Shown: piece by piece, positions 1-8,385 of the stretch
Position numbering within the stretch: position 1 is the first letter of the stretch
How the letters are laid out: every line of letters starts with the position of its first letter
NCBI RefSeq assembly: GCF_024584705.1
Contig: NZ_CP097384.1
Location: forward strand, 5,394,001-5,458,000
Direction: 5' to 3'
Length of the DNA stretch: 64,000 nt
Source: Blastopirellula sp. J2-11
Lineage (GTDB): Bacteria; Planctomycetota; Planctomycetia; Pirellulales; Pirellulaceae
Position numbers and translations under genes: made by a program
The notes under the pieces: model-generated
What the model was told of the DNA's origin: nothing
Database searches by the model: none
What the model saw: only the letters and a program-made list of their open reading frames with translations

Positions 1-1
1 A

Positions 2-163
2 AACCTCCGTTGCTTCCGCAATGTCGGACGCGCGATCTTGATGGAGTTCAACGGAGAATCGTCCGGCGTCGCCAAGACCAGTGAAGATCGCGTGCAATTT
101 GATCTGCATGCGGAAGAATGGCGGCAGATCGATGTCTATTGGGAAGAAGAGGCGAAGGGCTAG
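2..163 (+). CDS. C-terminal end of an unrecognised protein (partial)
   Basis: An open frame enters from the left edge and stops at TAG 161-163, leaving 53 C-terminal residues. They are charged and end in a run of acidic residues (WEEEAKG). The stop lies 5 nt before the cmk start codon, so the gene is probably co-transcribed with cmk. No domain can be recognised in this fragment, and function cannot be assigned without the upstream sequence. Confidence 0.6.
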   Translation, partial: NLRCFRNVGRAILMEFNGESSGVAKTSEDRVQFDLHAEEWRQIDVYWEEEAKG

Positions 164-168
164 CAGCG

Positions 169-825
169 ATGATTGTCACTATTGATGGGCCCGCCGGAGC
201 CGGGAAAAGCTCGATCTCGCGCCAAGTCGCCGCGCATCTCGGATTCGAGTTTCTCGATACCGGAGCGATGTATCGCGCCGTCGCTTGGGCCGTCATTCGT
301 CAGGGCCGCGACCTGAACGACGAATTGTCTGTCGCCGAGGTCGCCAAAAATATTCGCCTCGATCTAGCTGGCGGACGCGTGCTGGTCGATGGCTCGGATG
401 CGACGGACGACATTCGTTCGCCCGAAGTCACCCAGGCGACTCGCTTCGCCGCGGCCAACGTCGCCGTCCGGATGCATCTGGTCAAGCTGCAACAACAATT
501 CGGCCGCGAGAAAGATTTGGTCACCGAAGGCCGGGATCAAGGAACCGTCGTCTTTCCGCATGCCGAGTGCAAGGTCTACCTGACCGCGTCGCCGGAAGAA
601 CGCGCCCGCCGCCGCGTCGCCGACCTGGCGACGCGCGGAGTCACCGTCGAATTTGACGACATCTTAGCGCAGCAGAATCGTCGCGACGAGGAAGACTCTA
701 GCCGAACCGTCGGCCCGCTGCGCAAAGCGGACGACGCGATCGAATTGTCCACCGACGGCATGACGCCGGAAGAAGTGATCCAGCGTCTGATCGACATCGT
801 CGAGCAACGGCGAGCTTCCCTCTGA
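169..825 (+). CDS. cmk: Cytidylate kinase
   Basis: Transfers a phosphate from ATP to CMP or dCMP in cytoplasmic pyrimidine nucleotide synthesis. The 218-residue protein has the usual bacterial Cmk length and opens with IDGPAGAGKSS, the P-loop (about residues 5-15). FLDTGAMYRAV follows, typical of the CMP-binding part of the family. TEGRDQGTVVFP and the basic RRRVADLATRG segment match the later CMP/lid regions. I chose ATG 169 because the P-loop normally begins within the first ten residues; an in-frame ATG at 118 would lie inside the preceding gene. The plsC-like gene starts 1 nt after the stop, so the two are surely one operon, as seen in many bacteria. Confidence 0.95.
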   Translation: MIVTIDGPAGAGKSSISRQVAAHLGFEFLDTGAMYRAVAWAVIRQGRDLNDELSVAEVAKNIRLDLAGGRVLVDGSDATDDIRSPEVTQATRFAAANVAVRMHLVKLQQQFGREKDLVTEGRDQGTVVFPHAECKVYLTASPEERARRRVADLATRGVTVEFDDILAQQNRRDEEDSSRTVGPLRKADDAIELSTDGMTPEEVIQRLIDIVEQRRASL

Positions 826-826
826 T

Positions 827-1489
827 ATGAACAAGCAAGCATCGACGGTCGGGCGCTCGCTCGCAAAACGACTTTGGTATGACGCGCTACGCGTGATCGC
901 GCGGCTCAGCGGCGTCTGCCTGTTCCGTATCCGGGTGTATGGCCGCGAGAACTGGCCCGCCAACGGCGGGGGCTTGGTTTGTCCCAACCATCAAAGCTAT
1001 CTTGATCCGCTCTTGATCGGACTCACCTGCGATCGACGACTCAATTTTCTGGCGCGGCAATCCCTCTTCAAGTTTCCCCTTAGCTGGATCATCCAATCCC
1101 TCGATTCGATCCCCGTCGATCGTGACGGGTCGGGACTTGCTGGTTTGAAAGAAACGTTGAAGCGTCTGAAGCGTGGAGAGCTAGTCCTGATCTTTCCCGA
1201 AGGAACTCGCACCCCCGACGGAAAAATCGGCCCGCTGAAGTCGGGCTTTATCCCGCTGGCGCGACGCGGCGGCGTACCGATCATCCCGATTGCCGTCGAC
1301 GGAGCGTTTGACGCTTGGCCTAAACAGGCCAAGGCGCCGCAGCGTAGCATCATCCATATCCGCATCGCGCCGCCGATTTCGCACGAGTTGCTGCAAACGA
1401 TGTCGGATGACGAGCTGTTGGAAGAGTTGAATCGGCGCTTGGATGAGGCGTTTACAGCGATTCAAGCGTCGCGTGAACTGGCGCAATAG
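827..1489 (+). CDS. plsC: 1-acyl-sn-glycerol-3-phosphate acyltransferase (PlsC family)
   Basis: Probably adds the second acyl chain to lysophosphatidic acid during phospholipid synthesis at the inner membrane. The 220-residue protein carries the acyltransferase motif NHQSYLD (the HX4D box as NHxSxxD, about residues 45-51). It also has FPEGTRTPDG (motif III, about 124-133), with PIIPIAVDG after it. A hydrophobic N-terminal stretch (VIARLSGVCLFRIRV) would hold it on the membrane. It follows cmk by 1 nt. The family includes enzymes with other acyl acceptors, so the exact substrate is inferred. It is convergent with the next gene, with only 34 nt between stops and no obvious terminator. Confidence 0.88.
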   Translation: MNKQASTVGRSLAKRLWYDALRVIARLSGVCLFRIRVYGRENWPANGGGLVCPNHQSYLDPLLIGLTCDRRLNFLARQSLFKFPLSWIIQSLDSIPVDRDGSGLAGLKETLKRLKRGELVLIFPEGTRTPDGKIGPLKSGFIPLARRGGVPIIPIAVDGAFDAWPKQAKAPQRSIIHIRIAPPISHELLQTMSDDELLEELNRRLDEAFTAIQASRELAQ

Positions 1490-1523
1490 ATTTCGTACAA
1501 CAACCAAGCTGCCTTACGAAAAA

Positions 1524-2585
1524 CTACGCCACCGCGTCACGCTGCAAAGAGAGCGGGGCAGGGGAGGCCTCCAGCAGTTCCAGCAGACGCGTCGTCCCGC
1601 GATTCTCGGCCATTTTCTGTTCGGCGGCGGTGATCGGTATCAAATAGAGGAACCGGGGCTGCTCGCCGGCTAGTTGCGGCAGCTGAATCGACGGCAGGAA
1701 GCTCGCCTTCTCGGCGATCGCCATGTGCGTGAAGCGAGGAGCGACTTGCTCCAGCGCTTCAGTCGAGATCGTATGTCCATGATCAAAATGCGTTGCGTAG
1801 CGCCATGGATAGCGAGCCCAACTCGACAGCTGTCCGCAGATGGTTTGGTCAGCATCGGTCGTCTCGATGAGAATGCCCATCTCGATGCGGCGCGATGGCT
1901 GTTCGTCGCTGGCGTTCTCGGCGCCGGGCATCGGCAAGATCGCCATTCCTGCGGTCGCGATAAAACTGCGGCCGGCGTTGCTGGATAGGGTGATCGCCAA
2001 CGGGGGCCACTTTCCTTGATCGGCGGCAAAGTAACGCATCTCGCTGACGTGCAGCGACTTGTAGCTGTCGAGCGTCGCCTGTTGAATCGATTTCCAGGAA
2101 GCTTCGTTCCAGTCGCGTAAGAACGCGTCTTCTGCGGCAAAACGCTCCAACAGAAAGTTCTCGTCGGTCAAAGGCCACGCGACCGACGTTTCGGCCGTAC
2201 AACCGCGGGCAAAACCGGCGAAGCGATTGCTGGGGCCCCAAGATGGCATGATCGCAATAATTTGATCCAGATGCCAAACCGCGACGCTTTGCTGATCGAG
2301 ACTCCAACGGACGTCCCAGTTTTCCGGCTCTAGATCAACAATCATCGCGGCGGAGTTGATTTGCGCATGCGGCAAACGGGGAGGGAGCGCCGCGCTCATC
2401 TGCTCTTCAACCTGCGCCGCGTCACGATCCGAGCAGTTGGCGACCCACAGCGCATGAATCTCGCGCGGCGTTTGCGGCGGGAAGACGTACAGATAGATGC
2501 TGTCGTTGTCCCCATCCGCTTCGAGGATCGCGACTTTCGTCTCGAACAAGTTCGGCTGCTCGCGGAGGATCACAGACTCTTTCAT
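1524..2585 (-). CDS. Suppressor-of-fused (SUFU)-like domain protein
   Basis: 353 residues, no signal peptide or membrane segment. The C-terminal half has the layout of bacterial SUFU-family proteins. A strand reading FIATAGMAILPMP is followed by RRIEMGILIE, then LSSWARYPWRYATHFDHGHTI (an aromatic-rich helix ending in the HTI turn). A late strand FLYLIPITAAEQKM precedes a terminal helix with LLELLE. The N-terminal third has no recognisable motif. Bacterial SUFU proteins are often immunity-like or of unknown role; no toxin gene is seen beside this one. The assignment rests on motif order recognised by eye and is tentative. SD-like GGAG lies upstream of ATG 2585. Confidence 0.6.
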   Translation of the reverse strand: MKESVILREQPNLFETKVAILEADGDNDSIYLYVFPPQTPREIHALWVANCSDRDAAQVEEQMSAALPPRLPHAQINSAAMIVDLEPENWDVRWSLDQQSVAVWHLDQIIAIMPSWGPSNRFAGFARGCTAETSVAWPLTDENFLLERFAAEDAFLRDWNEASWKSIQQATLDSYKSLHVSEMRYFAADQGKWPPLAITLSSNAGRSFIATAGMAILPMPGAENASDEQPSRRIEMGILIETTDADQTICGQLSSWARYPWRYATHFDHGHTISTEALEQVAPRFTHMAIAEKASFLPSIQLPQLAGEQPRFLYLIPITAAEQKMAENRGTTRLLELLEASPAPLSLQRDAVA

Positions 2586-2607
2586 CCGTAGCTCTCCTAA
2601 TTGCAGA

Positions 2608-3129
2608 CTAATACTCGATCAAGCTGAAGCATTCATGCGGGGCTACTTTCGCCGCGCCCTCCAGAAACTTCAGCTCAATCAAAAAGCAGCAGCCGGCCAC
2701 CGTCGCGCCGATGGTTTCGACCAGGTTCGCACAGGCTTTGATCGTGCCGCCGGTCGCTAACAGATCGTCCACCAACAGGACGTTCTGTCCTGCGGAGACG
2801 CCGTCGATATGAATCTCGAGAGTGTCGGTGCCGTACTCCAGTTCGTACTGGAACGAATGCGTGCTAAACGGCAGCTTGCCAGGCTTGCGAACCGGGACGA
2901 AGCCGACCCCCAGCTTGAGAGCCAGCGGCGCGGCGAAGATAAAGCCTCGGGCTTCGGCCGCGACGATCACATCGATCTTCTTCCCTTGGTAGTGAGCCGC
3001 CATCTTGTCGATCGCCGCTTCAAACGCCGTCGGGTCGGCCAGAAGCGGAGTGATGTCTTTGAACAGGATGCCCGGCTTGGGGAAGTCGGTGATATCGCGG
3101 ATATAATCTTCAAGCTGGATGTTGTTCAT
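2608..3129 (-). CDS. apt: Adenine phosphoribosyltransferase
   Basis: Salvages adenine with PRPP to form AMP in the cytoplasm. The 173-residue protein has the whole Apt pattern: IRDITDFPKPGILFKDITPLL near the N-terminus, EARGFIFAAPLA, VPVRKPGKLP, and the PRPP-binding loop VLLVDDLLATGGT (about residues 117-129). ATG 3129 was chosen because it gives the standard Apt N-terminus (NNIQLEDYIRDI); a start 30 nt further up would add an unrelated tail and run into the terminator of the sigma gene. It lies downstream of that terminator and therefore should have its own promoter or depend on readthrough. Confidence 0.95.
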   Translation of the reverse strand: MNNIQLEDYIRDITDFPKPGILFKDITPLLADPTAFEAAIDKMAAHYQGKKIDVIVAAEARGFIFAAPLALKLGVGFVPVRKPGKLPFSTHSFQYELEYGTDTLEIHIDGVSAGQNVLLVDDLLATGGTIKACANLVETIGATVAGCCFLIELKFLEGAAKVAPHECFSLIEY

Positions 3130-3146
3130 CGATACTCGCTGCGCGC

Positions 3147-3183
3147 AAAAAAAGACCACCTGAATGACGAGCGCTCAGGTGGT
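3147..3183 (-). terminator. Rho-independent terminator of the sigma factor gene
   Basis: Perfect 9-bp stem ACCACCTGA / TCAGGTGGT (3155-3163 with 3175-3183) and an 11-nt loop. Read on the minus strand it is followed closely by seven T residues (A-run 3147-3153 on plus). It sits between the sigma gene and apt. Confidence 0.85.
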
Positions 3184-3239
3184 GAATATACGCGGTTTGG
3201 CCCAAGGGCGAAAGCCAGGGCCCCTGGCCGCCATAGGAA

Positions 3240-4130
3240 CTAGCGGCGAGCCAGACGGCGACGAAACGGACCTTCTAGCTCTCGTTCGCGCGGATCTTGC
3301 AGCCCTTCGGCCAATTTGCCGAGCGCCTCGGTCTCGATCTGGCGAACGCGTTCACGCGTCAGCCCAAGCTTCTCGCCGATCTCTTTCAACGTGTGCGGTT
3401 CCATTCCTTCTAGGCCGAAACGCATCCGCAGTACGGTCGCCTCGCGGCCGTCCATCGTCTTCAGCATCTGCATGACGTTCTTCAAGTCGTCATGCTCGAC
3501 CATCTCGTCTTCGGGGTTCTTCAGGCGATCGTCCATCACCATCTCTCCCAGCGACCAGCCGCTGTCGGCTTGATCGGTCTGCGGAGTCGAGTTGTAGATC
3601 TTGATCGCCTTTTTGATGATCGGCAGCTTCTTCTTGGGCAGCCCAAGCACGCGGGCAATCTCTTCCGGAGTCGGCGTGCGTCCGAGCTCTTCGGTCAAGC
3701 GATTGGTCGCACGGCGCCATTTTGACAGCAGTTCGACCATGTAGGCCGGAATGCGAATCGTTTTGGCGCAGTTAATCAAAGCTCGTTTGATCGACTGCTT
3801 GATCCAGTAACTGGCGTACGTGCTAAAACGCGTACCCATCGCCGGGTCAAAGCCTTCGACCGCTCGCAGCAGTCCAAGATTGCCTTCTTCGATCAAGTCT
3901 TGCAGACCCAGTCCTTTGCCGGTGTATCCACGAGCGATGTTCACCACCAATCGCAAATTCGCCCGAACCATACGGTCTCGCGCATTGACGTCGCCTTCAC
4001 CAATCAAACGGGCCAGGTCTTTCTCGTCTTTGGCGGACAAGAGAGCCGTTTCGTTGATTTCGCGCAGGTACGTCTCCAGCGGGCTCTGAACCGATTCTTC
4101 CTTGATCTCTTTTTTCTGTTGAGTCGCCAT
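3240..4130 (-). CDS. RNA polymerase sigma-70 family factor (RpoD/group 2 type)
   Basis: A 296-residue sigma factor lacking region 1.1. Region 1.2 is SPLETYLREINETALL. Region 2 covers RMVRANLRLVVNIAR, DLIEEGNLGLLRAVEGFDP (core binding) and GTRFSTYASYWIKQSIKRAL (-10 recognition and melting). Region 3 includes RIPAYMVELLSKWRRA. Region 4 ends with TLKEIGEKLGLTRERVRQIE, the -35 recognition helix. Length and absence of region 1.1 fit group 2 factors rather than the full-length housekeeping RpoD, although planctomycetes carry several such proteins and the role cannot be fixed from sequence. It has its own terminator (3147-3183). The upstream neighbour rpsA is also separately terminated, so this is a single-gene unit. 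Confidence 0.9.
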   Translation of the reverse strand: MATQQKKEIKEESVQSPLETYLREINETALLSAKDEKDLARLIGEGDVNARDRMVRANLRLVVNIARGYTGKGLGLQDLIEEGNLGLLRAVEGFDPAMGTRFSTYASYWIKQSIKRALINCAKTIRIPAYMVELLSKWRRATNRLTEELGRTPTPEEIARVLGLPKKKLPIIKKAIKIYNSTPQTDQADSGWSLGEMVMDDRLKNPEDEMVEHDDLKNVMQMLKTMDGREATVLRMRFGLEGMEPHTLKEIGEKLGLTRERVRQIETEALGKLAEGLQDPRERELEGPFRRRLARR

Positions 4131-4265
4131 ATCGTCCGATAGCTCACGGTGCGGGGGAGGGCGTTGCTGGCACTTAGGATGCTATCGTCGAATTTGTCTC
4201 CAAATCTCAACCTCCCGGCAAAACGGCGCAGGTGAACCGGATGTGCGGGAGGTTCGGAGAGGCGC

Positions 4266-4303
4266 AAAAAAAACGACCCCAACGATTGACTCGTTGGGGT
4301 CGT
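4266..4303 (-). terminator. Rho-independent terminator of rpsA
   Basis: Perfect 12-bp stem ACGACCCCAACG (4273-4284) / CGTTGGGGTCGT (4292-4303) with a 7-nt loop. On the minus strand it is followed by a run of eight T residues (A-run 4266-4273). It lies 60 nt downstream of the rpsA stop. Confidence 0.9.
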
Positions 4304-4362
4304 GATAGTTTTACCGATTGTCGCCCCAAATCGAGGCGATAAGCGAGCCGGAAGGTTCGGTT

Positions 4363-6267
4363 TTAGCCTTCTTCGGTCTTGGTTTCCGCTTCTGCTTCTG
4401 CGGGTTTCGCCTCCGCATCGGCTTCTTCGGTCTTCGCTTCGGCTTCGGCGGGTTCTGCTTCCGCTTCGGCAGGCTTCGCTTCGGCTTCTTCGGTCGGAGC
4501 ACTGGCGCTGAACAGCGGGCCGGAGGAGCCAAGGCCCCCCTTCAGCTCTTGCTGATCCTTCTCGGCAGTCGCTTCGGCAGCCGCAGCGGCCGCTTCGTCT
4601 TCGGCAGCCCATTGAACGCGTTTGCGCGATAGGCCGATCTTGCGTTCGTCGGTGTCGACGCGAAGGATTTTCACTTCGATGTCGTCGCCAACCTTGACCA
4701 CGTCTTCGGGGTTTTCGACCTTTTCGTCGGCCAATTCCGAAATGTGGAGCAAGCCTTCCAAGCCATCTTCCAGTCCGACGAAAACGCCGAAGTTGGTGAT
4801 CTTGGTGACTTTGCCTTTGACCAGCTGGTTAGGTTGGTACTTATCCGGAATGCTGCTGGCCCACGGATCGAGATCCATTTGTTTCAAGCCCAGCGCGATG
4901 CGACGACGGTCTTCTTCGATGTTGAGGACTTTGCATTCCACTTCCTGGCCCTTTTCCAGCATTTCGCTGGGATGACCGATCTTGCGGGTCCACGACATGT
5001 CGGAAACGTGCAACAGGCCGTCGATCCCCTCTTCCAGTTCGACGAAAGCGCCGTAATTGGTAAGGTTGCGAACTTTGCCTTTGACGATCGATTCGACCGG
5101 ATAACGCTCTTTGATGTTTTCCCAGGGATTCGACTGGGTCTGCTTCATGCCGAGCGAGATCTCTTGCTTCTCTTTGTTGATGCCCAACACGACGACGTCG
5201 ATTTCGTCGCCGATGTTGACCACTTCGCTCGGATGGCTGATCCGCTTGGTCCACGACATTTCGCTGATGTGAACCAGGCCTTCGATCCCTTCTTCCAGCT
5301 TCACAAAGGCGCCGTAGCTCATCACGTTGACGACCTGACCGCGAACCTTCGAGCCAACCGGGTACTTCCCTTCGACGCCGTCCCACGGGCTCGGCTGCAT
5401 CTGCTTCATGCCGAGGGCGATTTTCTGACGTTCGTGATCGATGTTCAAAATCTGAACTTCGACTTCGTCGTCGATCTTCACCACTTCGGTCGGGTGACCA
5501 ATTCGGCCCCAACTCATGTCGGTGATGTGCAACAAACCGTCGATGCCGCCCAGGTCGACGAACGCGCCGAAGTCGGCGATGTTCTTGACCACGCCTTTGC
5601 GGCGTTGACCGATTTCCAACTCTTGCAGCAGCGAATCGCGGTCTTTCTGGCGTTTCTTCTCAATCAGCGAACGACGACTCACCACGATATTGCGGCGTTC
5701 TTCGTCGATCTTGAGGACTTCGCACTCGACCTTCTTGCCGATGTAGTCGGCGATGTCGGACGGACGGCGGATATCGACCTGGCTGGCGGGCAGGAAGACG
5801 TTCACGCCGATATCGACCAACAAACCGCCCTTGATTTTGCGGACGACGGTACCTTCGACCACGTTGCCTTCTTCGATCGAAGACATGGTCGTGTCCCACT
5901 CGATGATCTTCTGAGCTTTTCGCTTGCTCAGCGTGATCATGCCGTGCGGATCGTCGGTACGGCCGAACTCGTCTTCGATATCTTCGACGAGGACCTTGAT
6001 CTTGTCGCCGATTTTCGGCGGATCTTCGTCTTCCTCATCCCACTCGTCGCGGGGAATGCTGCCTTCGCTCTTGCCGCCGACATCAATCAGCACGAACTCG
6101 TCGTCGACCCGCAGAATGGTCCCATCGACGATCTTGTTTAACTCTACAGACTCTTCGTGCTCAAACTCATCGAAAACGTTCGCTTCCGCGTCTTGAACCC
6201 AGTTATCGATCAGCGACGTCAGCGTATCGTCGCTTTCCAAGTTACGAATGAGATTACGATTTACCAT
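4363..6267 (-). CDS. rpsA: 30S ribosomal protein S1
   Basis: Binds mRNA on the 30S subunit and helps start translation of messages with weak ribosome-binding sites. The 634-residue product contains six S1 RNA-binding repeats at roughly residues 45-110, 128-196, 213-282, 300-369, 387-456 and 474-544. Repeats three to six carry the typical FGAFVDLG...GLLHITDMSW and YGAFVELEEGIDGLLHVSDMSW cores. The first two are more divergent, as in other S1 proteins where they bind the ribosome. ATG 6267 gives the normal short N-terminus. The last 60 residues are an acidic Ala/Glu/Pro-rich tail made of short repeats. It is a single gene with its own strong terminator. Confidence 0.95.
   Translation of the reverse strand: MVNRNLIRNLESDDTLTSLIDNWVQDAEANVFDEFEHEESVELNKIVDGTILRVDDEFVLIDVGGKSEGSIPRDEWDEEDEDPPKIGDKIKVLVEDIEDEFGRTDDPHGMITLSKRKAQKIIEWDTTMSSIEEGNVVEGTVVRKIKGGLLVDIGVNVFLPASQVDIRRPSDIADYIGKKVECEVLKIDEERRNIVVSRRSLIEKKRQKDRDSLLQELEIGQRRKGVVKNIADFGAFVDLGGIDGLLHITDMSWGRIGHPTEVVKIDDEVEVQILNIDHERQKIALGMKQMQPSPWDGVEGKYPVGSKVRGQVVNVMSYGAFVKLEEGIEGLVHISEMSWTKRISHPSEVVNIGDEIDVVVLGINKEKQEISLGMKQTQSNPWENIKERYPVESIVKGKVRNLTNYGAFVELEEGIDGLLHVSDMSWTRKIGHPSEMLEKGQEVECKVLNIEEDRRRIALGLKQMDLDPWASSIPDKYQPNQLVKGKVTKITNFGVFVGLEDGLEGLLHISELADEKVENPEDVVKVGDDIEVKILRVDTDERKIGLSRKRVQWAAEDEAAAAAAEATAEKDQQELKGGLGSSGPLFSASAPTEEAEAKPAEAEAEPAEAEAKTEEADAEAKPAEAEAETKTEEG
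4366..4500 (-). repeat. Acidic low-complexity repeat encoding the S1 tail
   Basis: The 3' end of rpsA is built from degenerate short units encoding EAEAKPAEAE-type peptides (Glu, Ala, Pro and Lys only). On DNA it is a string of cttcggcttc-like units. Such internally repeated sequence is prone to slippage, so tail length may vary between strains. Confidence 0.7.
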
Positions 6268-6629
6268 GCGAAAAAGGGAAACACCTAGCCTAAAACTTGC
6301 GGGCAACCCGGCCTGCCGCTCGTTCGGCTCCAAAAGTTAATGAACTACGTACCCGATCAGAGGCGGCGCCGCACGGCGCCTTATCAACCATCAACAATCG
6401 GGCGAGAACAGGAAAAAATAGCAAATTTGTCAAGTCCAATCAACCGCGCTACCCCCACGCAGGCTGCGAAATCGCTGCAAGGAGCAATAAATTGGGAAGC
6501 CTACGACTGACTTGGCGTTCGGCCGAACTTCCAACGCCGCTGCAGTTCCCCCATTTTCTCGCAATTTCAGGGTGCAAGCTTTAAAATAAGCCGAAAATGG
6601 AGCGGCGACGCTATCAGGAAAAGCAGGTG
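6268..6629. other. Intergenic region upstream of rpsA
   Basis: 362 nt between the rpsA start (minus) and a small plus-strand gene. A perfect -35 hexamer TTGACA reads toward rpsA at 6433-6428, but the matching -10 position (TGTTCT) is poor. A short GGCGCC-gcac-GGCGCC palindrome lies near 6365-6380. Nothing else is recognised; it presumably holds the rpsA promoter and leader. Confidence 0.4.
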
Positions 6630-6926
6630 ATGGACGCGAATAACCGATTCCCGCAACTTGTCGAAATCGCCCGGCGACTACCCCCATATCCTTGGGATCA
6701 ACGGTTCTCTTCGATGCTCGAAACATTGCCGAGCGATCAATGGCCGTCGGACGAAGAATGGAATGCAGAAATCGCGGTCGAGCTGCCTGTTTATCTGGCC
6801 GAAGAAGTGGAAACCATCGACGCGGCGCAATCAGCGATCGACAACGGCTCCCATGATCGATCTGGCAAAATTGAGTCGATCGGAACAAAAAAGAGTCGCC
6901 AGAGGATTCCCCTAGCGACTCTTTAG
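6630..6926 (+). CDS. Small hypothetical protein
   Basis: 98 residues from ATG 6630, preceded by an AGGAAAAGCAGG ribosome-binding-like stretch; an in-frame ATG at 6597 is an alternative start. The peptide is acidic, with LPPYPWDQRFSSML and PSDEEWNAEIAVELPVYLAEEVETIDAAQ. It has no signal peptide, membrane segment or known motif. Composition looks protein-like. The last dozen codons coincide with the terminator of the opposite-strand DUF1559 operon (6887-6924), so either the gene overlaps that terminator or the true reading frame is not expressed. Confidence 0.45.
   Translation: MDANNRFPQLVEIARRLPPYPWDQRFSSMLETLPSDQWPSDEEWNAEIAVELPVYLAEEVETIDAAQSAIDNGSHDRSGKIESIGTKKSRQRIPLATL
6887..6924 (-). 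terminator. Rho-independent terminator of the DUF1559-lipoprotein operon
   Basis: Perfect 10-bp stem AAAGAGTCGC (6890-6899) / GCGACTCTTT (6915-6924). Read on the minus strand it ends in a T-run (A-run 6887-6892). It lies 32 nt after the stop of the lipoprotein gene at 6957. Confidence 0.85.
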
Positions 6927-6956
6927 TAATGATTCAAACTGATCGCTACCGCAATA

Positions 6957-7367
6957 TTACTTCCCTTTCAGGTCAAACGTAAACTCGTTCGGGCCTTCTT
7001 GGGTGACATCAGCGGACATGCTGGCCGTTTGATCGGCGTACTTGCGGGGGAGCATATTTGCGGGCGCATCGGCATCCATCAGCATGAATTTCACGCTGTA
7101 CTCGCCCGGCACTGCACCTGGAACGCCGCGATCGTACATTAACCGAAACTTCCCTTCGGCGTCGGTTGAACCGCGCGACGCCCGCCCGCCGGCAGCTGGA
7201 TAAAAACTGACCGTGATGTTCTGGACCGGCTTTCCGTGGACGGTGACGGTGCCGTTGGCTTCGACAAGTTCCGGATGGCTCGCCGCTCGGCCAAGACAAC
7301 CTCCGACCGCCGCAGAAAATATGACGCACAACATCAGTCGAGACGGCATTGGGACATTCTTTCGCAT
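6957..7367 (-). CDS. DUF1559-associated small lipoprotein (carboxypeptidase regulatory-like fold)
   Basis: 136 residues. An N-terminal signal with lipobox VGGC predicts lipidation at Cys24. The mature part begins GTVTVHGKPVQNITVSFYPAAGG and continues GSTDAEGKFRLMYDRGVPGAVPGEYSV. That is the transthyretin-like/Ig-type beta-sandwich pattern of carboxypeptidase regulatory-like domains, with no peptidase part. It ends GPNEFTFDLKGK, a closing motif shared with its paralogs here. ATG 7367 is preceded by AAGGAG and lies 13 nt after the stop of the DUF1559 gene, so they form one operon. A role in the envelope is inferred; the ligand is unknown. Confidence 0.8.
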   Translation of the reverse strand: MRKNVPMPSRLMLCVIFSAAVGGCLGRAASHPELVEANGTVTVHGKPVQNITVSFYPAAGGRASRGSTDAEGKFRLMYDRGVPGAVPGEYSVKFMLMDADAPANMLPRKYADQTASMSADVTQEGPNEFTFDLKGK

Positions 7368-7380
7368 GAGGGAGGACTCC

Positions 7381-8385
7381 TTAGTATTCGCCGAGGATGT
7401 TTCCGTCGGAGATGCTGGCCAGGTTAAGCAGGGTCGTCGCATCTCCGTTTTCGCTCAGAAAATGAACCGAAGCGTCGGCAAATAACGAATTGCAGCCGCC
7501 GGGGTGATGGCTGCCCGGCGTCCAGGCATAGGGCTTGCCGGTATCCACGCCGGAATCGACATAGGTCGTATTGATTCCGCTGCTCATCTTCAGCCAGAAG
7601 GTGTTGGTCCAGGCGCCCCAATAGGGACCGTAGTTCGTCGACCACTTGCCCATCGCAGATTCGCAAAGCATCAGCGAATTGCTGGTTCCATCGGTGATAT
7701 CGCGAATCCCTCCCGAGCCGTTCGTACCAAACACTGGACGCTGATTCGACGCGTTCGCAGCAGATCCCCACGTAAGTTGCGCGTTGTGCGAATTGTCGTC
7801 CCAACTACGGGAAATCACGCCATAGCTCGTGCGATGATAGTCGATCGTGTAGTAGTGAAAATTGGTCGCCGTACTGATGCCGGGTTGGTCATCGGGATCA
7901 GACGGACATGCGAACACACCAAGATGAACTCCTTTGATCGCGGCCATATTATTGGCGGCCCTCGTCGCGCTGGGACGTGTCGTAATGTCGGTGTATGCCG
8001 ACAATCCAACCGGGTCACGAAAGTCAAGTTTGTCCGACAGACTCCCCTGCTCCAGGAAGGGCAAAATCATTAGATAGAACGTCGAGTTCTTAATGTCGGT
8101 CGACCAGACGTCCGGCGTCACCAGCCCCACACAATCGCGACAACCGGGATTGATCGTCGCCGGCGGAAACGCTTTGTGGGTGTCATGGTAATTGTGCAGC
8201 GCCAGCCCCATCTGCTTCAGATTGTTCGTGCACTGCATTCGACGAGCCGCTTCGCGGGCTTGCTGCACGGCCGGCAACAGCAGCGCAATCAAGACGCCGA
8301 TGATCGCGATCACCACTAATAACTCAACCAGCGTAAAGCCGAATGAGTTTGCACGACCATTGCGAAGAGTATTCGCGTTTCTCAT
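7381..8385 (-). CDS. DUF1559 domain protein with pilin-like N-terminus
   Basis: 334 residues. The N-terminus has the type IV prepilin/pseudopilin signature [26 protein letters not shown], then [26 protein letters not shown], the start of DUF1559. The C-terminus carries the family's [22 protein letters not shown] segment; the usual DG is DA here, unlike the five other copies in this window. The prepilin peptidase site (G before FTLVE) is intact, so processing and assembly or membrane anchoring is likely. ATG 8385 follows AAGGAG. Function of DUF1559 proteins is not established; they are greatly expanded in planctomycetes. A lipoprotein gene follows after 13 nt. Confidence 0.88.
   Translation of the reverse strand: MRNANTLRNGRANSFGFTLVELLVVIAIIGVLIALLLPAVQQAREAARRMQCTNNLKQMGLALHNYHDTHKAFPPATINPGCRDCVGLVTPDVWSTDIKNSTFYLMILPFLEQGSLSDKLDFRDPVGLSAYTDITTRPSATRAANNMAAIKGVHLGVFACPSDPDDQPGISTATNFHYYTIDYHRTSYGVISRSWDDNSHNAQLTWGSAANASNQRPVFGTNGSGGIRDITDGTSNSLMLCESAMGKWSTNYGPYWGAWTNTFWLKMSSGINTTYVDSGVDTGKPYAWTPGSHHPGGCNSLFADASVHFLSENGDATTLLNLASISDGNILGEY

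Noticed and set aside
4744-6141. Long open frame opposite rpsA (465 codons, plus strand)
   Set aside because: It mirrors the S1 repeats, has repetitive FDxxAxFAF-type composition caused by the antisense of GAA/GTC-rich codons, and lacks a ribosome site. The S1 match on the other strand is clear.
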